A stretch of DNA of 64,000 bases from an uncultured Eggerthellaceae bacterium. Its GTDB lineage: Bacteria > Actinomycetota > Coriobacteriia > Coriobacteriales > Eggerthellaceae. The stretch lies in contig CAKTTY010000001.1 of assembly GCA_934617065.1 (NCBI GenBank), positions 124,001 to 188,000 on the forward strand. Direction: 5' to 3'. The position numbers and the translations under genes were made by a program. Of the stretch, positions 1-8,622 are shown piece after piece (the first letter of the stretch is position 1; each line of letters starts with the position of its first letter). The notes beneath the pieces are model-generated. The model was not told where the DNA came from, ran no database searches, and saw only the letters and a list, made by a program, of their open reading frames with translations.

Positions 1-97
1 CGGAAAGGTCGCGCTTCCATTCGATGGTTTTGAAAGCGCCGAACTCTTTGAGTACGGTTACGTCGTCGTTGTCAGTGAAATTGGAAATCTTGAACAT
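1..97 (-). CDS. Hypothetical protein, 5' part only (runs off the window)
   Basis: Only the first 32 codons are inside the window; the reading frame continues past base 1. The start is an ATG preceded by a very strong Shine-Dalgarno sequence (AGGAGGAG, about 5 bases upstream), which is why I accept it as a gene. The visible protein begins MFKISNFTDNDDVTVL and is rich in Asp, Lys and aromatic residues, without a signal peptide or membrane segment. I do not recognise a family. It is on the same strand as the polymerase/YolD pair to its right but is separated from it by about 300 bp of GC-rich DNA in which I see no gene, so it is probably transcribed independently. Confidence 0.6.
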   Translation of the reverse strand, partial: MFKISNFTDNDDVTVLKEFGAFKTIEWKRDLS

Positions 98-404
98 AAC
101 TCTCCTCCTGTTGACGTTGGTGCGGGTTAATCCTCTTGATTACCAAATTTGTGGAAAAGCATAGCATGCGGCGGCTCTTGCGCGGGGTGGTGCGTCAGGT
201 GCCTAGGGTGTCGCGTTGTGGCGGCGCCTTGTCCCCCGTGTCCGTTCCGTGCGCCCCCACGCCCAGAGCGTTGCACCGTGGTGCCGGAGCTCGTGGCGCC
301 GACCCCCCCGCGCCCCGCGCACCCAGAGCGCGCCGGACTCTTGCGTCCTTGGGGCGTGTTGAACCCTCGCGATCCTAGGACGGTCGGATGCCTCACGCCT
401 CCCA

Positions 405-656
405 TTAGGGTGTGTCGAACACCTGCGCTCCGGCAAAATCGTTGGATTTGGCGGCGTCCGCTTCTTTTTTGGCCATCAATTCTTCAAAGCCAGTCAGTGC
501 TGCGAAGGGCATGAACTGGGTGGCGCGCTTGGGGCTGTTGGCGGCGAAGTGGACGCCGTTTTCCCTAACGCGCATTGCAATGTCGCGCAGTATGCAGCGG
601 CGTCTTTCCGCCTCGTCAAAGGCAACGTCTTCCAGGAAATCGTCTTCGCTAAGCAC
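405..656 (-). CDS. YolD-like protein
   Basis: Small acidic 83-residue protein starting with GTG and overlapping the 3' end of the polymerase gene by 8 bases, so the two are translationally coupled. The C-terminal half carries the MPFAALTGFEELM segment typical of YolD-like proteins, which in Firmicutes and Actinobacteria are encoded next to UmuC-like Y-family polymerases. The family's role is not well established; it is proposed to be a UmuD-like accessory factor for translesion synthesis. The N-terminal part (about residues 1-40) is charged and predicted soluble. The assignment rests on the motif and on the conserved gene pairing. Confidence 0.75.
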   Translation of the reverse strand: MLSEDDFLEDVAFDEAERRRCILRDIAMRVRENGVHFAANSPKRATQFMPFAALTGFEELMAKKEADAAKSNDFAGAQVFDTP

Positions 657-1935
657 GGTGGCCTCCTATTTGGTTGTTGCGTTCGCGCATGGTTGCGCCC
701 TGCTTCAAGCTGGTGCCGCGCAGCAATGCGTTCTTGCCAAAGCGGTCGCGCACGGCAACGGACGCTTTTGCCAAGTCGGCCTCTTTGCCGCTGTCCTCTG
801 GCCCGAAAAGACTGGGTTGGTCATACTTGGCGGGCTGGAGAGCGCCCAGTGCCACCGTTAGCCTGCGGATAGGTTCGCCATTCAGCGTGCGCTCGTCGAA
901 CAGCTCCAGCGCAACCTTCACTATGCGATGCGGCGAATCGGTTCGTTCGGAAAGCTTGGTTGAGCCGCCGCTTCCCATGCCCCATCTGCCGCTTTCGGTA
1001 AGGTGGGGCTGCGCGTAGCCAACGTGCACGGATACGTTCCCGCACGAAAGCCCCTTCGAGCACAAGTCCAAGCAGCTGGCGTCTGCCATTTCCCGCAGCA
1101 CGGTGCGTGCTTCGCTGAAAGAATAGTCGCGCATCAGCACCTGCCCGTTCGATATCGAATGCGCTGCGGGGCGGTACTCTTTTATCTGCTTGATGGTGCA
1201 GGGCTCCTGCCCCCAGGCGTGGTCGAGCAGGTATTCGCCGTTTTTGCCGAATTCCTTTTTCAGCCATGCGGGGTTTGCCGCGCATACGCCCGCCATATCG
1301 TGGATGCCGTGTTTCGCCAGGCGATGTGCGATGCCTGGGCCCACCTGCCAGATGTCGGTTATGGGCTGATGGAACCAGATTTCGCGCTTATAGCTTTCTT
1401 CATCCAGTATGCCTATGCCGTCGGCTGCCTTCTTTGCTTCGATGTCCAGGGCCACCTTCGCCAAAAACAGGTTGGGGCCGATGCCTGCGGTGGCGGTGAT
1501 GCCCGTTTCTTCAGCTACCTTGTTGCGCAGCATTTCGGCGAAGGCCTTTGCGCCCATGCGGTACAGCTTCAGATAGGGGGTTGCGTCGATGAAGCATTCG
1601 TCGATGCTGTATACGTGGATGTCTTCGGCGCTTACGTAGCGTAGGTATAAGGCGTTTATCTGCGCCGATACCTCCATGTAGCGAGCCATGCGCGGCGTTG
1701 CCATGGTGTATTCGATTCCGTTGGGAATTTGGAAAATGCGGCAGCGGTTTTTTACGCCCAGCGCTTTCATGGCGGGTGTTATGGCAAGGCAGATGGTGCC
1801 GGACCCGCGGTCGGGGTCGGCCACCACGAGGTTTTCGGTGAAGGGATCCAGCCCTCGATCGACGCATTCGACGCTTGCGTAGAAGCTTTTCAAATCGATG
1901 CACACATAGCTCTTTGCGTGCTTGTTGGCAAGCAT
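649..1935 (-). CDS. Y-family translesion DNA polymerase (UmuC/DinB-like)
   Basis: 428-residue Y-family polymerase for synthesis across damaged template bases. The palm motifs are visible: the first catalytic Asp in CIDLKSFYASVE (residues 12-23) and the paired acidic residues in YSIDECFID (109-117), followed by a helix-hairpin-helix/thumb region (GPGIAHRLAKHGIHDM) and a little-finger domain in the C-terminal third. Length and order match the UmuC-like polymerases of Gram-positive bacteria (YqjW/UvrX type) rather than the shorter DinB. It is co-transcribed with the YolD-like gene. A GAAC-N4-GTTC palindrome about 55 bp upstream is a probable LexA site, so SOS induction is likely. The ATG start is preceded by GGAACGGTCC, a modest ribosome binding site. 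Confidence 0.9.
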   Translation of the reverse strand: MLANKHAKSYVCIDLKSFYASVECVDRGLDPFTENLVVADPDRGSGTICLAITPAMKALGVKNRCRIFQIPNGIEYTMATPRMARYMEVSAQINALYLRYVSAEDIHVYSIDECFIDATPYLKLYRMGAKAFAEMLRNKVAEETGITATAGIGPNLFLAKVALDIEAKKAADGIGILDEESYKREIWFHQPITDIWQVGPGIAHRLAKHGIHDMAGVCAANPAWLKKEFGKNGEYLLDHAWGQEPCTIKQIKEYRPAAHSISNGQVLMRDYSFSEARTVLREMADASCLDLCSKGLSCGNVSVHVGYAQPHLTESGRWGMGSGGSTKLSERTDSPHRIVKVALELFDERTLNGEPIRRLTVALGALQPAKYDQPSLFGPEDSGKEADLAKASVAVRDRFGKNALLRGTSLKQGATMRERNNQIGGHRA

Positions 1936-1987
1936 GGACCGTTCCTTCCGTCACATCGAAAACAGAGTTTGTTCGCTGGTTTTTATA

Positions 1988-2001
1988 CGAACACCTGTTC
2001 T
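1988..2001. promoter_or_regulatory. Probable LexA (SOS) box upstream of the polymerase
   Basis: CGAACACCTGTTCT contains the perfect palindrome GAAC-N4-GTTC, the Gram-positive/actinobacterial LexA core, and differs from a symmetric CGAAC...GTTCG box at one base. It lies 53-66 bp upstream of the polymerase ATG, where promoter repression would be expected. A translesion polymerase is a classical SOS target, so position and function agree. Confidence 0.7.
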
Positions 2002-2204
2002 AGTATACAGACATGGACTACAGGGCGAAAGATGGCGAAATGAGGCGCGTGCACCGCGAAACGGTGGACGTGTTAGCGCGGTTTGGGCGGGATGGCGCGT
2101 TCCAAAGGCTGCCGTGTCATGAGGGCGGCATCGTGGTTGCGGGCGGCTCGCGTCGTTCGGCGGCGCCGAGGCCGCGAGCGCTAGGGCGGTTCGTCGACAC
2201 GGGA

Positions 2205-2609
2205 TGGCAAGATCTGCACGCCGTGCATGATTTGAGGAGTCCGTGCAGCGAAAAGGGCCCCTCCCTGGCAAGATCTTCGCGCGGTGCATTCCTGAAAGGC
2301 GATTTGCGGGGCTTTTCGGATACACGGCGCGCATATCTTGCCAAAGCCAGCTCGTTTTGGATGCATGGCGCGCGAATCTTGCCAGGGAGGGGCGCTTTTC
2401 CCGTCCCAGGCCCCCTTTGGGATACATAGAGCGCAAAAATTGCCACGGATTGCCGCCCGGGAACGCATCGCGCGAGAATATTGCCACGGATGGCCGCCCA
2501 TGGACGCACCACGGCGAAATATCGCCGCCGTCGGACGTTGGGGGACGCAATTCGCGAGTATCTCGCCATCGGCGAGCGCCAGGGAATGCACCAGGGCATA
2601 ATCTTGCCA
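2205..2609. repeat. Array A: phased, inverted array of nine 26-bp units
   Basis: Nine copies of a degenerate 26-bp unit, written in the minus-pointing sense as GGATGCAT at the left, a GGCGCGC core and ATCTTGCCA at the right. Plus-pointing units start at 2205 and 2266. Minus-pointing units start at 2318, 2359, 2420, 2461, 2502, 2543 and about 2584. Start-to-start steps are 61 on the left arm and 41, 61, 41, 41, 41, 41 on the right arm. The arms meet across a 26-bp centre (2292-2317) containing GGCGATTTGCGGGGCTTTT. Spacers are also conserved with the other arrays. The array fills most of the 1-kb intergenic region between the divergent polymerase and membrane-protein genes. I do not recognise the element. 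Confidence 0.85.
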
Positions 2610-2946
2610 CGACTGGACGTCCGCGCCGAACGCTCCACGCTCCACGCCCCTACGGCTCCCGTTCGGCCCACGGCGCCGAACGCTCCCGCCCATGCCCCAC
2701 GCGCCCGACGCTCATGCCCCCGCTCCGCCCGCCGCGGCACTACGGCACCATGCGCCGTACGCGGCGCTTTTGCCGCCGCTGAAAAAGTAAGCTGCGGGTT
2801 ACGGGTGTCAATGCGGTGGAACGAACCGCCCGTTTCGGTTTAAGTGCTATCGTCCCACTAACGTATTAGCCCGATCGGCGTGCCTGGATCGAATGGTCTG
2901 GATCGAATAGCCCCGATCGACGGGCCCGGAAACAAGGAGGAATCAT

Positions 2947-3402
2947 ATGCGCGTAGCGAAAGAAAAACTCTTGCTGATTGCTGGATTTGTTTGGCTTGCT
3001 GCTGGGCTCAACATTGCCATCCTCGGCGTTTCCGCATTTACCGAAATGGGCGAGCACGCAATGTTGGTGCTCGTGCCTGCTGCAATCGTTGCTTTCACGG
3101 TGTTCCATGCAGGAATGTTCTCCAAGCTGGTTGGCAAGCATGCCGACCGCATCGAAGCCATGGAAGAAGAACGTGTGCCGTTTTGGAAGTTTTTCGATAC
3201 TAAAGGCTATCTCATCATGGCGTTCATGATGACCATGGGCATTGGGCTGCGTTCTTCGGGTATTGCCCCCACGTGGTTCATCGCCTTCTTCTATGCTGGT
3301 CTCGGCATTGCGCTGGCTCTTTCTGGCTGCTGCTTCTTGGTTCGATATTTCCGCGACGGCGGCATCGCCTGCCCCTTGGTGCCCCATATGGCTAACAAGT
3401 AG
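2947..3402 (+). CDS. Small integral membrane protein of unknown function
   Basis: 151-residue protein with a strong AAGGAGG ribosome binding site just before the ATG. Four hydrophobic segments are visible: about residues 8-30 (LLLIAGFVWLAAGLNIAIL), 39-58, 86-108 and 112-133. The loop after the second helix is charged (KHADRIEAMEEER), so the protein looks like a four-helix membrane protein with a cytoplasmic acidic/basic loop. I see no catalytic motif and assign no function. It stands alone: array A lies upstream and about 330 bp of repeat-rich non-coding DNA follows. Confidence 0.75.
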   Translation: MRVAKEKLLLIAGFVWLAAGLNIAILGVSAFTEMGEHAMLVLVPAAIVAFTVFHAGMFSKLVGKHADRIEAMEEERVPFWKFFDTKGYLIMAFMMTMGIGLRSSGIAPTWFIAFFYAGLGIALALSGCCFLVRYFRDGGIACPLVPHMANK

Positions 3403-3736
3403 CGAAACCCCAGCGTTGGCTTCGCCGCCCCCAATCGGCCGCCTTAGTTGAATCCCGGCAAAACGGTTGCGCATTATGGGGCCGTTCAAGGCGGTTAGGC
3501 GTCAAGCTTGGTGCGAATCGTTCGGGTCATTCGGACTCCAAGCTCGGCTGAACCACTCAAGGCTGCCAGGCGTCAGTCCGGCGCGAGCCACTCAGCACAG
3601 TCAGGCTCCAAGCCCAGTCAAATCATTCAAAGAGGCCAGGCTCCAAGCCTGGCCGCTTTAATGTTGCTCGCCCCCTGCATGGCCCCCTTGCTTTGCTTAT
3701 ATAGCCATAAAGCAAGAATGTACTAGAATAACCCCC
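3403..3736. repeat. Intergenic region with degenerate direct repeats and one hairpin
   Basis: No convincing gene. The stretch 3480-3660 is made of degenerate copies around GGCTCCAAGC or GGCGTCAAGC (for example near 3500, 3537, 3572, 3604 and 3640). It ends in a perfect 9-bp hairpin, GGCCAGGCT-CCA-AGCCTGGCC (3634-3654), followed only by GCTTTA, so a terminator role is uncertain. Confidence 0.5.
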
Positions 3737-3883
3737 ATGGATAAAGACGAGCTGAAAGAGCGCATTCGTGTCCCGCTTCTGGGCTTTTCGGCGGTGCTGA
3801 TGAGCATCGTCGCTTTTTTGCTGCTCTTATACGGCATTACCGTTGTTATCCGTTTCCTTTTCGCGCTGGGATCGCTTGGATAG
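3737..3883 (+). CDS. 48-residue single-pass membrane protein upstream of trkH
   Basis: An ATG opens a 48-codon frame: a charged N-terminus (MDKDELKERIRVP), then one long hydrophobic segment (about residues 14-38) and a short tail ending in LGSLG. The charge pattern fits a single-pass protein with a cytoplasmic N-terminus. No Shine-Dalgarno sequence is obvious; the sequence TAGAAT 8 bases before the ATG could be a -10 box, which would make the mRNA nearly leaderless. The gene ends 157 bases before the trkH ATG on the same strand, so it may be an accessory subunit of the potassium transporter; that is inferred from position only. Confidence 0.5.
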   Translation: MDKDELKERIRVPLLGFSAVLMSIVAFLLLLYGITVVIRFLFALGSLG

Positions 3884-3885
3884 CC

Positions 3886-4038
3886 ATGGCGTATATCAGC
3901 AGGAAAAACAACGTTTTCGAGTGCGGTGGGCAGTGCTTTGTTTTCAACTACGGAGAGCAGCACTTCGCTTTCGAGTGCGGCGGACAGCGCTCTGTCCTCG
4001 TTGCCGCGTGGCGCATTTTCGGTAAGGCGGGGCAGTAG
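3886..4038 (+). CDS. Possible 50-residue peptide with duplicated FECGGQ motif
   Basis: A 50-codon frame fits exactly between the stop of the preceding small gene (2-base gap) and the trkH ATG (1-base gap). That tight packing is the main argument for it being real. The translation contains FECGGQ twice, separated by CFVFNYGEQHFA, so the peptide is an internal duplication with three cysteines. The same DNA can be read as an N-terminal extension of trkH in another frame, but TrkH proteins normally start near the MWLRFTLFDV position. It could be non-functional repeat DNA. I assign no function. Confidence 0.3.
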   Translation: MAYISRKNNVFECGGQCFVFNYGEQHFAFECGGQRSVLVAAWRIFGKAGQ

Positions 4039-4039
4039 C

Positions 4040-5557
4040 ATGTGGCTTCGCTTTACTCTGTTTGATGTGCGTGTCGTAGCGCACTACCTTGGTGTGCTGG
4101 TTTCGTTCTTCACCATTGCATTGGCGGTGCCGTTGGTGGTCGCCATCGTGATGCAGGAATGGGAACCGGCTTCGCGCTATCTGCTGGCGGTGGGCATTTC
4201 GCTTATCGTTGGGTCAGGCCTGCGTCTTTTGTGCGTGCAGCCGGGCAAACTCACTCATCAGCAGGCGCTTGCGGTAACCGGGCTTTCGTGGATTGTCCTG
4301 GCGTTTGTGGCTTCGGTTCCCTTGGCGCTTTCAGGCCATTACGGATCGTACCTCGACTCCCTTATGGAAGCGGTTTCCGGACTTACCACCACGGGCGTTA
4401 CGCTCGTTATCGACCTGGAGCACCTTTCCACTGCCGACAACATGTGGCGCTTCGTAATGCACCTTATCGGTGGCTTGGGCCTTATTGTTGTGGCGCTTTC
4501 GCTGGGTCTTTTGGGCAAAGCCACTTCGGGCCTGTACTCCTCAGAAGGTCGAAGCGAACACGTGCTTCCTAACATCGTGAACACGGTTCGCCTTATCAGC
4601 CGCATCTCCCTTACCGCCATTGCGGTTGCTGTGGTTATCCTGTTTGTGATGTGCGTTCTTTCCGGCATGGAGCCGGTGCGCGCCTTCTTCCATTCCCTGT
4701 GGATATCCATTTCCGGCTTCATTACCGGTGGCTTTGCTCCTACCAGCCAGTCCATCGGGTACTACCATTCGTTCGCGCTGGAAATCGTTTGTATGGTGCT
4801 TATGATTTTGGGTGCCATCAACTTCTCGCTGTACGTGAAAGCGCAGCGCGGCGAAACCGACTCCTTCTTCCGCGACTTGGAAATTCGCACAGGCTCCATC
4901 TGGCTTATCGTTGCCACCATCACGCTTATGGCCTCAACGTGCGCTTCGGGCGGCTTCTCCGATTTGATGGCGCTGCTGCGTCGCGGCGTATTCATGGTTG
5001 TGGCTGCCGCTACCACTACGGGCTTTCAGAATGTTACGAACAATCAGCTCACTACAGTGTTTTCTTCAGGCGCGTTCCTGATCATTGCCATGTGCATGGC
5101 GATCGGCGGTTCTAGCGGAAGCACCGCCGGTGGTATCAAGCTTTCGCGCATCGGCCTTATTGCCAAATCGATGGTTTCCACCATCAAGGAAACCCTTTCG
5201 CCTAGCACGGCGCGCGTTTCCGTTCGCTACTATCACTTGGGGCGCAAGGTGCTTACCACCGATGCAGCAAAGTCGGCTATGACCGTTTCTGCCCTGTTCG
5301 TGGTTACGTATCTTATTGGCTCGCTTGCGGGCATCGCGCACGGCTACGATGCCATTTCTTCCATCTTCGAATCGGTCGCCATGGCCTCCAACGGCGGCTT
5401 GAGCTCGGGCATCGTTTCTCGCGGTATGCCGCCAACCCTGGAAGCGGTGTACATCCTTGAAATGTGGGCAGGCCGTCTGGAATTCGTAACGCTTTTGGCC
5501 CTTGTCGTGAAAGTGGTTGTGTCCATCGCGCCTCGCAGGAAGGCGGTGCGCTCGTGA
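4040..5557 (+). CDS. trkH: TrkH/KtrB-family potassium uptake protein
   Basis: 505-residue potassium channel-like subunit. The four selectivity-filter loops of the Trk/Ktr/HKT family are recognisable in order: SGLTTTGVT, SGFITGGFAP, AATTTGFQN and GGSSGSTAGGIK, each between two membrane helices. I chose the ATG giving MWLRFTLFDVRVV, which sits behind AAGGCGGGG and matches the usual N-terminus; the frame is open further upstream but that part is low in complexity. No TrkA/KtrA regulatory subunit is in the window. The stop codon overlaps the GTG of the next gene (GTGA), so trkH, the OB-fold-like gene and rsgA form a tightly coupled run. Confidence 0.9.
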   Translation: MWLRFTLFDVRVVAHYLGVLVSFFTIALAVPLVVAIVMQEWEPASRYLLAVGISLIVGSGLRLLCVQPGKLTHQQALAVTGLSWIVLAFVASVPLALSGHYGSYLDSLMEAVSGLTTTGVTLVIDLEHLSTADNMWRFVMHLIGGLGLIVVALSLGLLGKATSGLYSSEGRSEHVLPNIVNTVRLISRISLTAIAVAVVILFVMCVLSGMEPVRAFFHSLWISISGFITGGFAPTSQSIGYYHSFALEIVCMVLMILGAINFSLYVKAQRGETDSFFRDLEIRTGSIWLIVATITLMASTCASGGFSDLMALLRRGVFMVVAAATTTGFQNVTNNQLTTVFSSGAFLIIAMCMAIGGSSGSTAGGIKLSRIGLIAKSMVSTIKETLSPSTARVSVRYYHLGRKVLTTDAAKSAMTVSALFVVTYLIGSLAGIAHGYDAISSIFESVAMASNGGLSSGIVSRGMPPTLEAVYILEMWAGRLEFVTLLALVVKVVVSIAPRRKAVRS

Positions 5558-6162
5558 CGAAGTTGCTTTCGAGGCGAACCATTGTTGCGGCATGGTGCTC
5601 GTGCGTGTTGGCGGCCGTGCTTCTGTGCGTCGGTGTTGCCTGGGCCGATGAGGGGCAGGAATCGTCCAAGCCCAACAATCACGTATATGTGAACCAGCTT
5701 TCCGACAGCTCGTTTTTGTACCAAACAACCATTGCCGATTTGGCTCAGGCCGACTCGTACTATGAAGGCCAAACGGTATTTGTGCAGGGCGAAGTGGTGG
5801 GCGACCGCATCAACGATGAAATGCAGCCTGATAATTGCTGGGTCACCCTGCAAGACGACGATCCCACAAACCCTAGCGTGGTTTCGGTGTTCATGACCAT
5901 GGAGCAAGCGAAGAACATCGACACGTATGGCAGCTATGGCGTTACCGGCACCATGCTTCAGGTGCGTGGTACGTTCCATCTGGATTGCAGGGAACACCAG
6001 GGCATGTCCGACATTCACGTGGAAGAGGTTTCGGCGCTTGCCGCCGGCTCTGAAAGCAAGCCGGGGATGGATCCGAAGCTTTTCGGTCTTGGCATCGTTT
6101 CGGTGCTGGCTGGCTTGGCGCTGTTGGCCCTGTACCAATCTAAACGAGAGGGGACGCTGTAA
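5554..6162 (+). CDS. Membrane-anchored exported protein with OB-fold-like domain
   Basis: 202 residues from a GTG that overlaps the trkH stop. The N-terminus is a signal peptide (TKLLSRRT, a hydrophobic stretch, then AWADEG), the C-terminus has one membrane helix (about residues 177-195) and a basic end (YQSKREGTL). The middle reads TIADLAQADSYYEGQTVFVQ, EVVGDRI, CWVTLQDDD and VTGTMLQVRGTF, a pattern of short beta strands resembling tRNA-anti/OB-fold domains seen in many uncharacterised membrane-associated proteins. The orientation would place the domain outside the cell. The function is unknown. Coupling to trkH and rsgA is clear from the overlaps on both sides. Confidence 0.7.
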   Translation: MTKLLSRRTIVAAWCSCVLAAVLLCVGVAWADEGQESSKPNNHVYVNQLSDSSFLYQTTIADLAQADSYYEGQTVFVQGEVVGDRINDEMQPDNCWVTLQDDDPTNPSVVSVFMTMEQAKNIDTYGSYGVTGTMLQVRGTFHLDCREHQGMSDIHVEEVSALAAGSESKPGMDPKLFGLGIVSVLAGLALLALYQSKREGTL

Positions 6163-7145
6163 TGGAAACTCCAGCCATCGAAACCGGTGTGGTGGTGAAG
6201 CTCGATAGGGGTTTCCCCCTGGTTCGTTTGGACGATGGCCGCGAGCTTCGCTGCGAGCATGCCACTTCCTTGGTGAAGGGCAGCGATCAGCGTGCAGTGG
6301 TGGGCGATGAAGTGCGCATTTCCCTTCCGGATGGGCATGACAAGGGCATTATTGAGGAAACGCTGCCCAGGCGTACGTCGTTTGTGCGCAAGGACCCCAC
6401 CGAACGAGCCCTCCCGCAAACGTTGGCTGCCAATTTCGACCTGGTTATCATTGCCCAGCCCATCGAAGACACCAACACTCGCCGCCTGGAGCGCGAGCTT
6501 GTCTTGGCGCATGAGACGGGAGCGGAAGTTCTGGTGGTGCTTACTAAGGCCGACCTGATGGCTTCGCCCGCCGAGGTGGAGGAAGTGCGCTCGCATATCG
6601 ATGGGTTCGTGGGCAATGACGAGCTGCTGGCCATTTCCGACCGAGACGAGGCGTCGGTGCAGCGTCTTGCCCAGATAATTGCCGAAGGCAATAAAACTGC
6701 AGTTCTTATCGGTCGGTCGGGCGTGGGTAAGTCGAGCCTGGTGAATATGCTCGTAGGCAGCGACATCCAGAAAACCACTGAGGTGCGCGGCGATGGCAAG
6801 GGCAGGCATACCACCGTTTCTCGCGAGATTATCTATCTGCCGACGGGTGGGCGCATTATCGATATGCCCGGCGTGCGCGGTTTGGGGCTTTGGGACGCCG
6901 ACGAAGGCATTGGCGCTGCGTTTTCGGACATTGAGGAGCTTGCCGCCTCATGCCGTTTCCGCGATTGCACTCACACCAATGAACCGGGATGCGCTGTCCG
7001 CGCTGCTGTTGAGTCGGGCGATTTGGCGGCAGAGCGCCTGGAATCGTACGTGCGCCTTCGCGAAGAGAGTGCTCAGGTGAAAACCCGCCGCGAGGAGGCT
7101 GAGCGCATTCGCAGCCGTCGCGGGCATCCTCGCCGAAGGCGTTAA
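6162..7145 (+). CDS. rsgA: Ribosome small-subunit maturation GTPase RsgA
   Basis: 327-residue circularly permuted GTPase that assists late 30S subunit assembly. An N-terminal OB-fold (about residues 5-75) is followed by the G-motifs in permuted order: TKAD (G4, 128-131), GRSGVGKSS (G1, 184-192) and DMPGVRG (G3, 234-240). A C-terminal zinc motif, CRFRDCTHTNEPGC (264-277), supplies the three Cys and one His. Length is typical. The ATG overlaps the stop of the preceding gene (TAATG), so it is translated from the same mRNA as trkH. A strong terminator follows 48 bases after the stop. Confidence 0.95.
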   Translation: METPAIETGVVVKLDRGFPLVRLDDGRELRCEHATSLVKGSDQRAVVGDEVRISLPDGHDKGIIEETLPRRTSFVRKDPTERALPQTLAANFDLVIIAQPIEDTNTRRLERELVLAHETGAEVLVVLTKADLMASPAEVEEVRSHIDGFVGNDELLAISDRDEASVQRLAQIIAEGNKTAVLIGRSGVGKSSLVNMLVGSDIQKTTEVRGDGKGRHTTVSREIIYLPTGGRIIDMPGVRGLGLWDADEGIGAAFSDIEELAASCRFRDCTHTNEPGCAVRAAVESGDLAAERLESYVRLREESAQVKTRREEAERIRSRRGHPRRRR

Positions 7146-7192
7146 GAGCCGTGAAACCAAGCGCTCTTTCCGATGCGCTACAATACTATGTG

Positions 7193-7221
7193 CAACATCC
7201 CATCATGGGATGTTGTTTTTC
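7193..7221 (+). terminator. Rho-independent terminator after rsgA
   Basis: Perfect 10-bp stem CAACATCCCA/TGGGATGTTG with a 3-base loop, followed by TTTTTC. It separates the trkH-rsgA run from the glycosyltransferase gene. Confidence 0.85.
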
Positions 7222-7261
7222 TAAGGGGCCCGCATAGGGCGGACCGCAAAGAGGGGGACCC

Positions 7262-8608
7262 ATGAATCCTGCGGTGATCATACCTACCTTCCATACCGCG
7301 CCCACAAAGCGCGGTGCTTCAAAGCCTTCCAACCTGTACGACCACCCTACGCCTTTGAATGAACAGGGCACGTTGGGCAGGTGCCTGAACTCGTTGCAGC
7401 AAGTGCGCGGTTTGGGTCAGGTAATCATTTTGGTTGCTGCCGAAGGTGGCGTGGAAGACGAAGCCGCCAAGAAGGTTCAAAACATTGCCAACCAGTTCCC
7501 CCAAATGCACACGTTGGTAATTGGGCGCGCTGAAGCTGAGATCGTCCAGCAGCGTTTGGACCAGCTGGGTTTCGGCGGCCAGCAAGAGGCTATTGGCCTT
7601 ACGGGCTACTCTGCCATTCGTAACCTTGGTTTGGTTGTTGCCCAGGTGTTGGGATTCGATTCGGTGGTGTTCATCGATGACGATGAGACCATCGAAGACG
7701 AGGCATTTCTAGAAAAGGCAATGTACGGCCTGGGCAAGCTCACCAAGAAGGGCATTCCCATCCTTGCCAAATCGGGCTTCTATTTCAACGACGAAGGCAC
7801 CTACTACTCGAAGAGCCAGAACCGTTGGTACAACCATTTTTGGCAGCAGGGTCGCGCGTTCAACAATTGGATCAGCAAGGCCATGTCCGGCCCGCGCCTC
7901 TCTCGCTCCAACCATGTATGCGGTGGCTGTTTGGCGCTGCATCGCGAAACGTATCGTCGTTTGAGCTTTGACCCGTGGATTCTTCGCGGCGAAGACTTGG
8001 ACTATTTGCTCAACCTGCGTATGTACGGTTCCGACATCTGGTTCGACAACCAGTGGTCGCTGACACACCGTCCTCCGCGCGACAGGCACGAAGGCCATCG
8101 CTTCTATCGCGATATTTTCCGCTGGGTGTACGAGTACTACAAAATCGAGTTCAGCCGTGCGCAGATTGACCTTCTGCAGATCAAGCCTTCTTCGCTTATG
8201 CCGTATCCCGGTCCGTTCCTGGAGTCGGGCATTACCAAGCGCATTAAGCGTACGGCGTTCCTGCGTTCGCTGGCTCGCCCCGACAAGAAGCGCTATCGCG
8301 AAGGCGCCAAAGCTGCCGCTGGCGAGGCAACTGAATACGCCCAGGAACACTGCATGAAGTATTTCGAGTTCCAGTACACCTGGGGCGATATTATGGCGCG
8401 CATGGAAAGCGATGGCGGTTTGCGCCAAGCGCTGGTGCAGGCTGCTATTGCCCGCCAGTCGGGCGGGGAAGTGGTGGTTGAAGCCGCTACCCCAGCGGGC
8501 GCATCGGCGGATGCTGCGGGCAACACTTCCGACTCGCTGGAGCCGGCGGTTGCCAATCTTGATCCAGGCATGACGGCCGAGATCAGGCTTAATATCAACG
8601 AAGAATAG
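7262..8608 (+). CDS. Glycosyltransferase family 2-like protein
   Basis: 448 residues. The N-terminal half has the GT-A pattern: a first strand AVIIPTFH (residues 4-11), a DxD-type metal site in VVFIDDDETIED (about 138-149), and a later GEDLDYLLNLRMYG segment (about 240-253) like the ED acceptor-binding motif of family 2 enzymes. A tyrosine/arginine-rich region follows (RHEGHRFYRDIFRWVYEYYK), and the last 50 residues are a low-complexity Ala/Gly tail that is probably disordered. The sugar donor and acceptor cannot be told from sequence. The ATG lies behind an AAAGAGGGGG ribosome binding site. The gene is followed after 14 bases by the TauE-family exporter on the same strand. Confidence 0.75.
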   Translation: MNPAVIIPTFHTAPTKRGASKPSNLYDHPTPLNEQGTLGRCLNSLQQVRGLGQVIILVAAEGGVEDEAAKKVQNIANQFPQMHTLVIGRAEAEIVQQRLDQLGFGGQQEAIGLTGYSAIRNLGLVVAQVLGFDSVVFIDDDETIEDEAFLEKAMYGLGKLTKKGIPILAKSGFYFNDEGTYYSKSQNRWYNHFWQQGRAFNNWISKAMSGPRLSRSNHVCGGCLALHRETYRRLSFDPWILRGEDLDYLLNLRMYGSDIWFDNQWSLTHRPPRDRHEGHRFYRDIFRWVYEYYKIEFSRAQIDLLQIKPSSLMPYPGPFLESGITKRIKRTAFLRSLARPDKKRYREGAKAAAGEATEYAQEHCMKYFEFQYTWGDIMARMESDGGLRQALVQAAIARQSGGEVVVEAATPAGASADAAGNTSDSLEPAVANLDPGMTAEIRLNINEE

Positions 8609-8622
8609 GACTTGCGCGTTTC

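Noticed and set aside
2117..2740. Long overlapping frames in array A (and similarly in arrays B, C and D)
   Set aside because: The frames follow the repeat and GC content, occur in most frames on both strands at once, have no ribosome binding sites and encode Arg/Pro/Ala-rich random sequence.
3634..3660. The 9-bp hairpin as terminator of the membrane protein gene at 2947
   Set aside because: It is 230 bp after the stop and has no T-run; I list it only as part of the repeat region.
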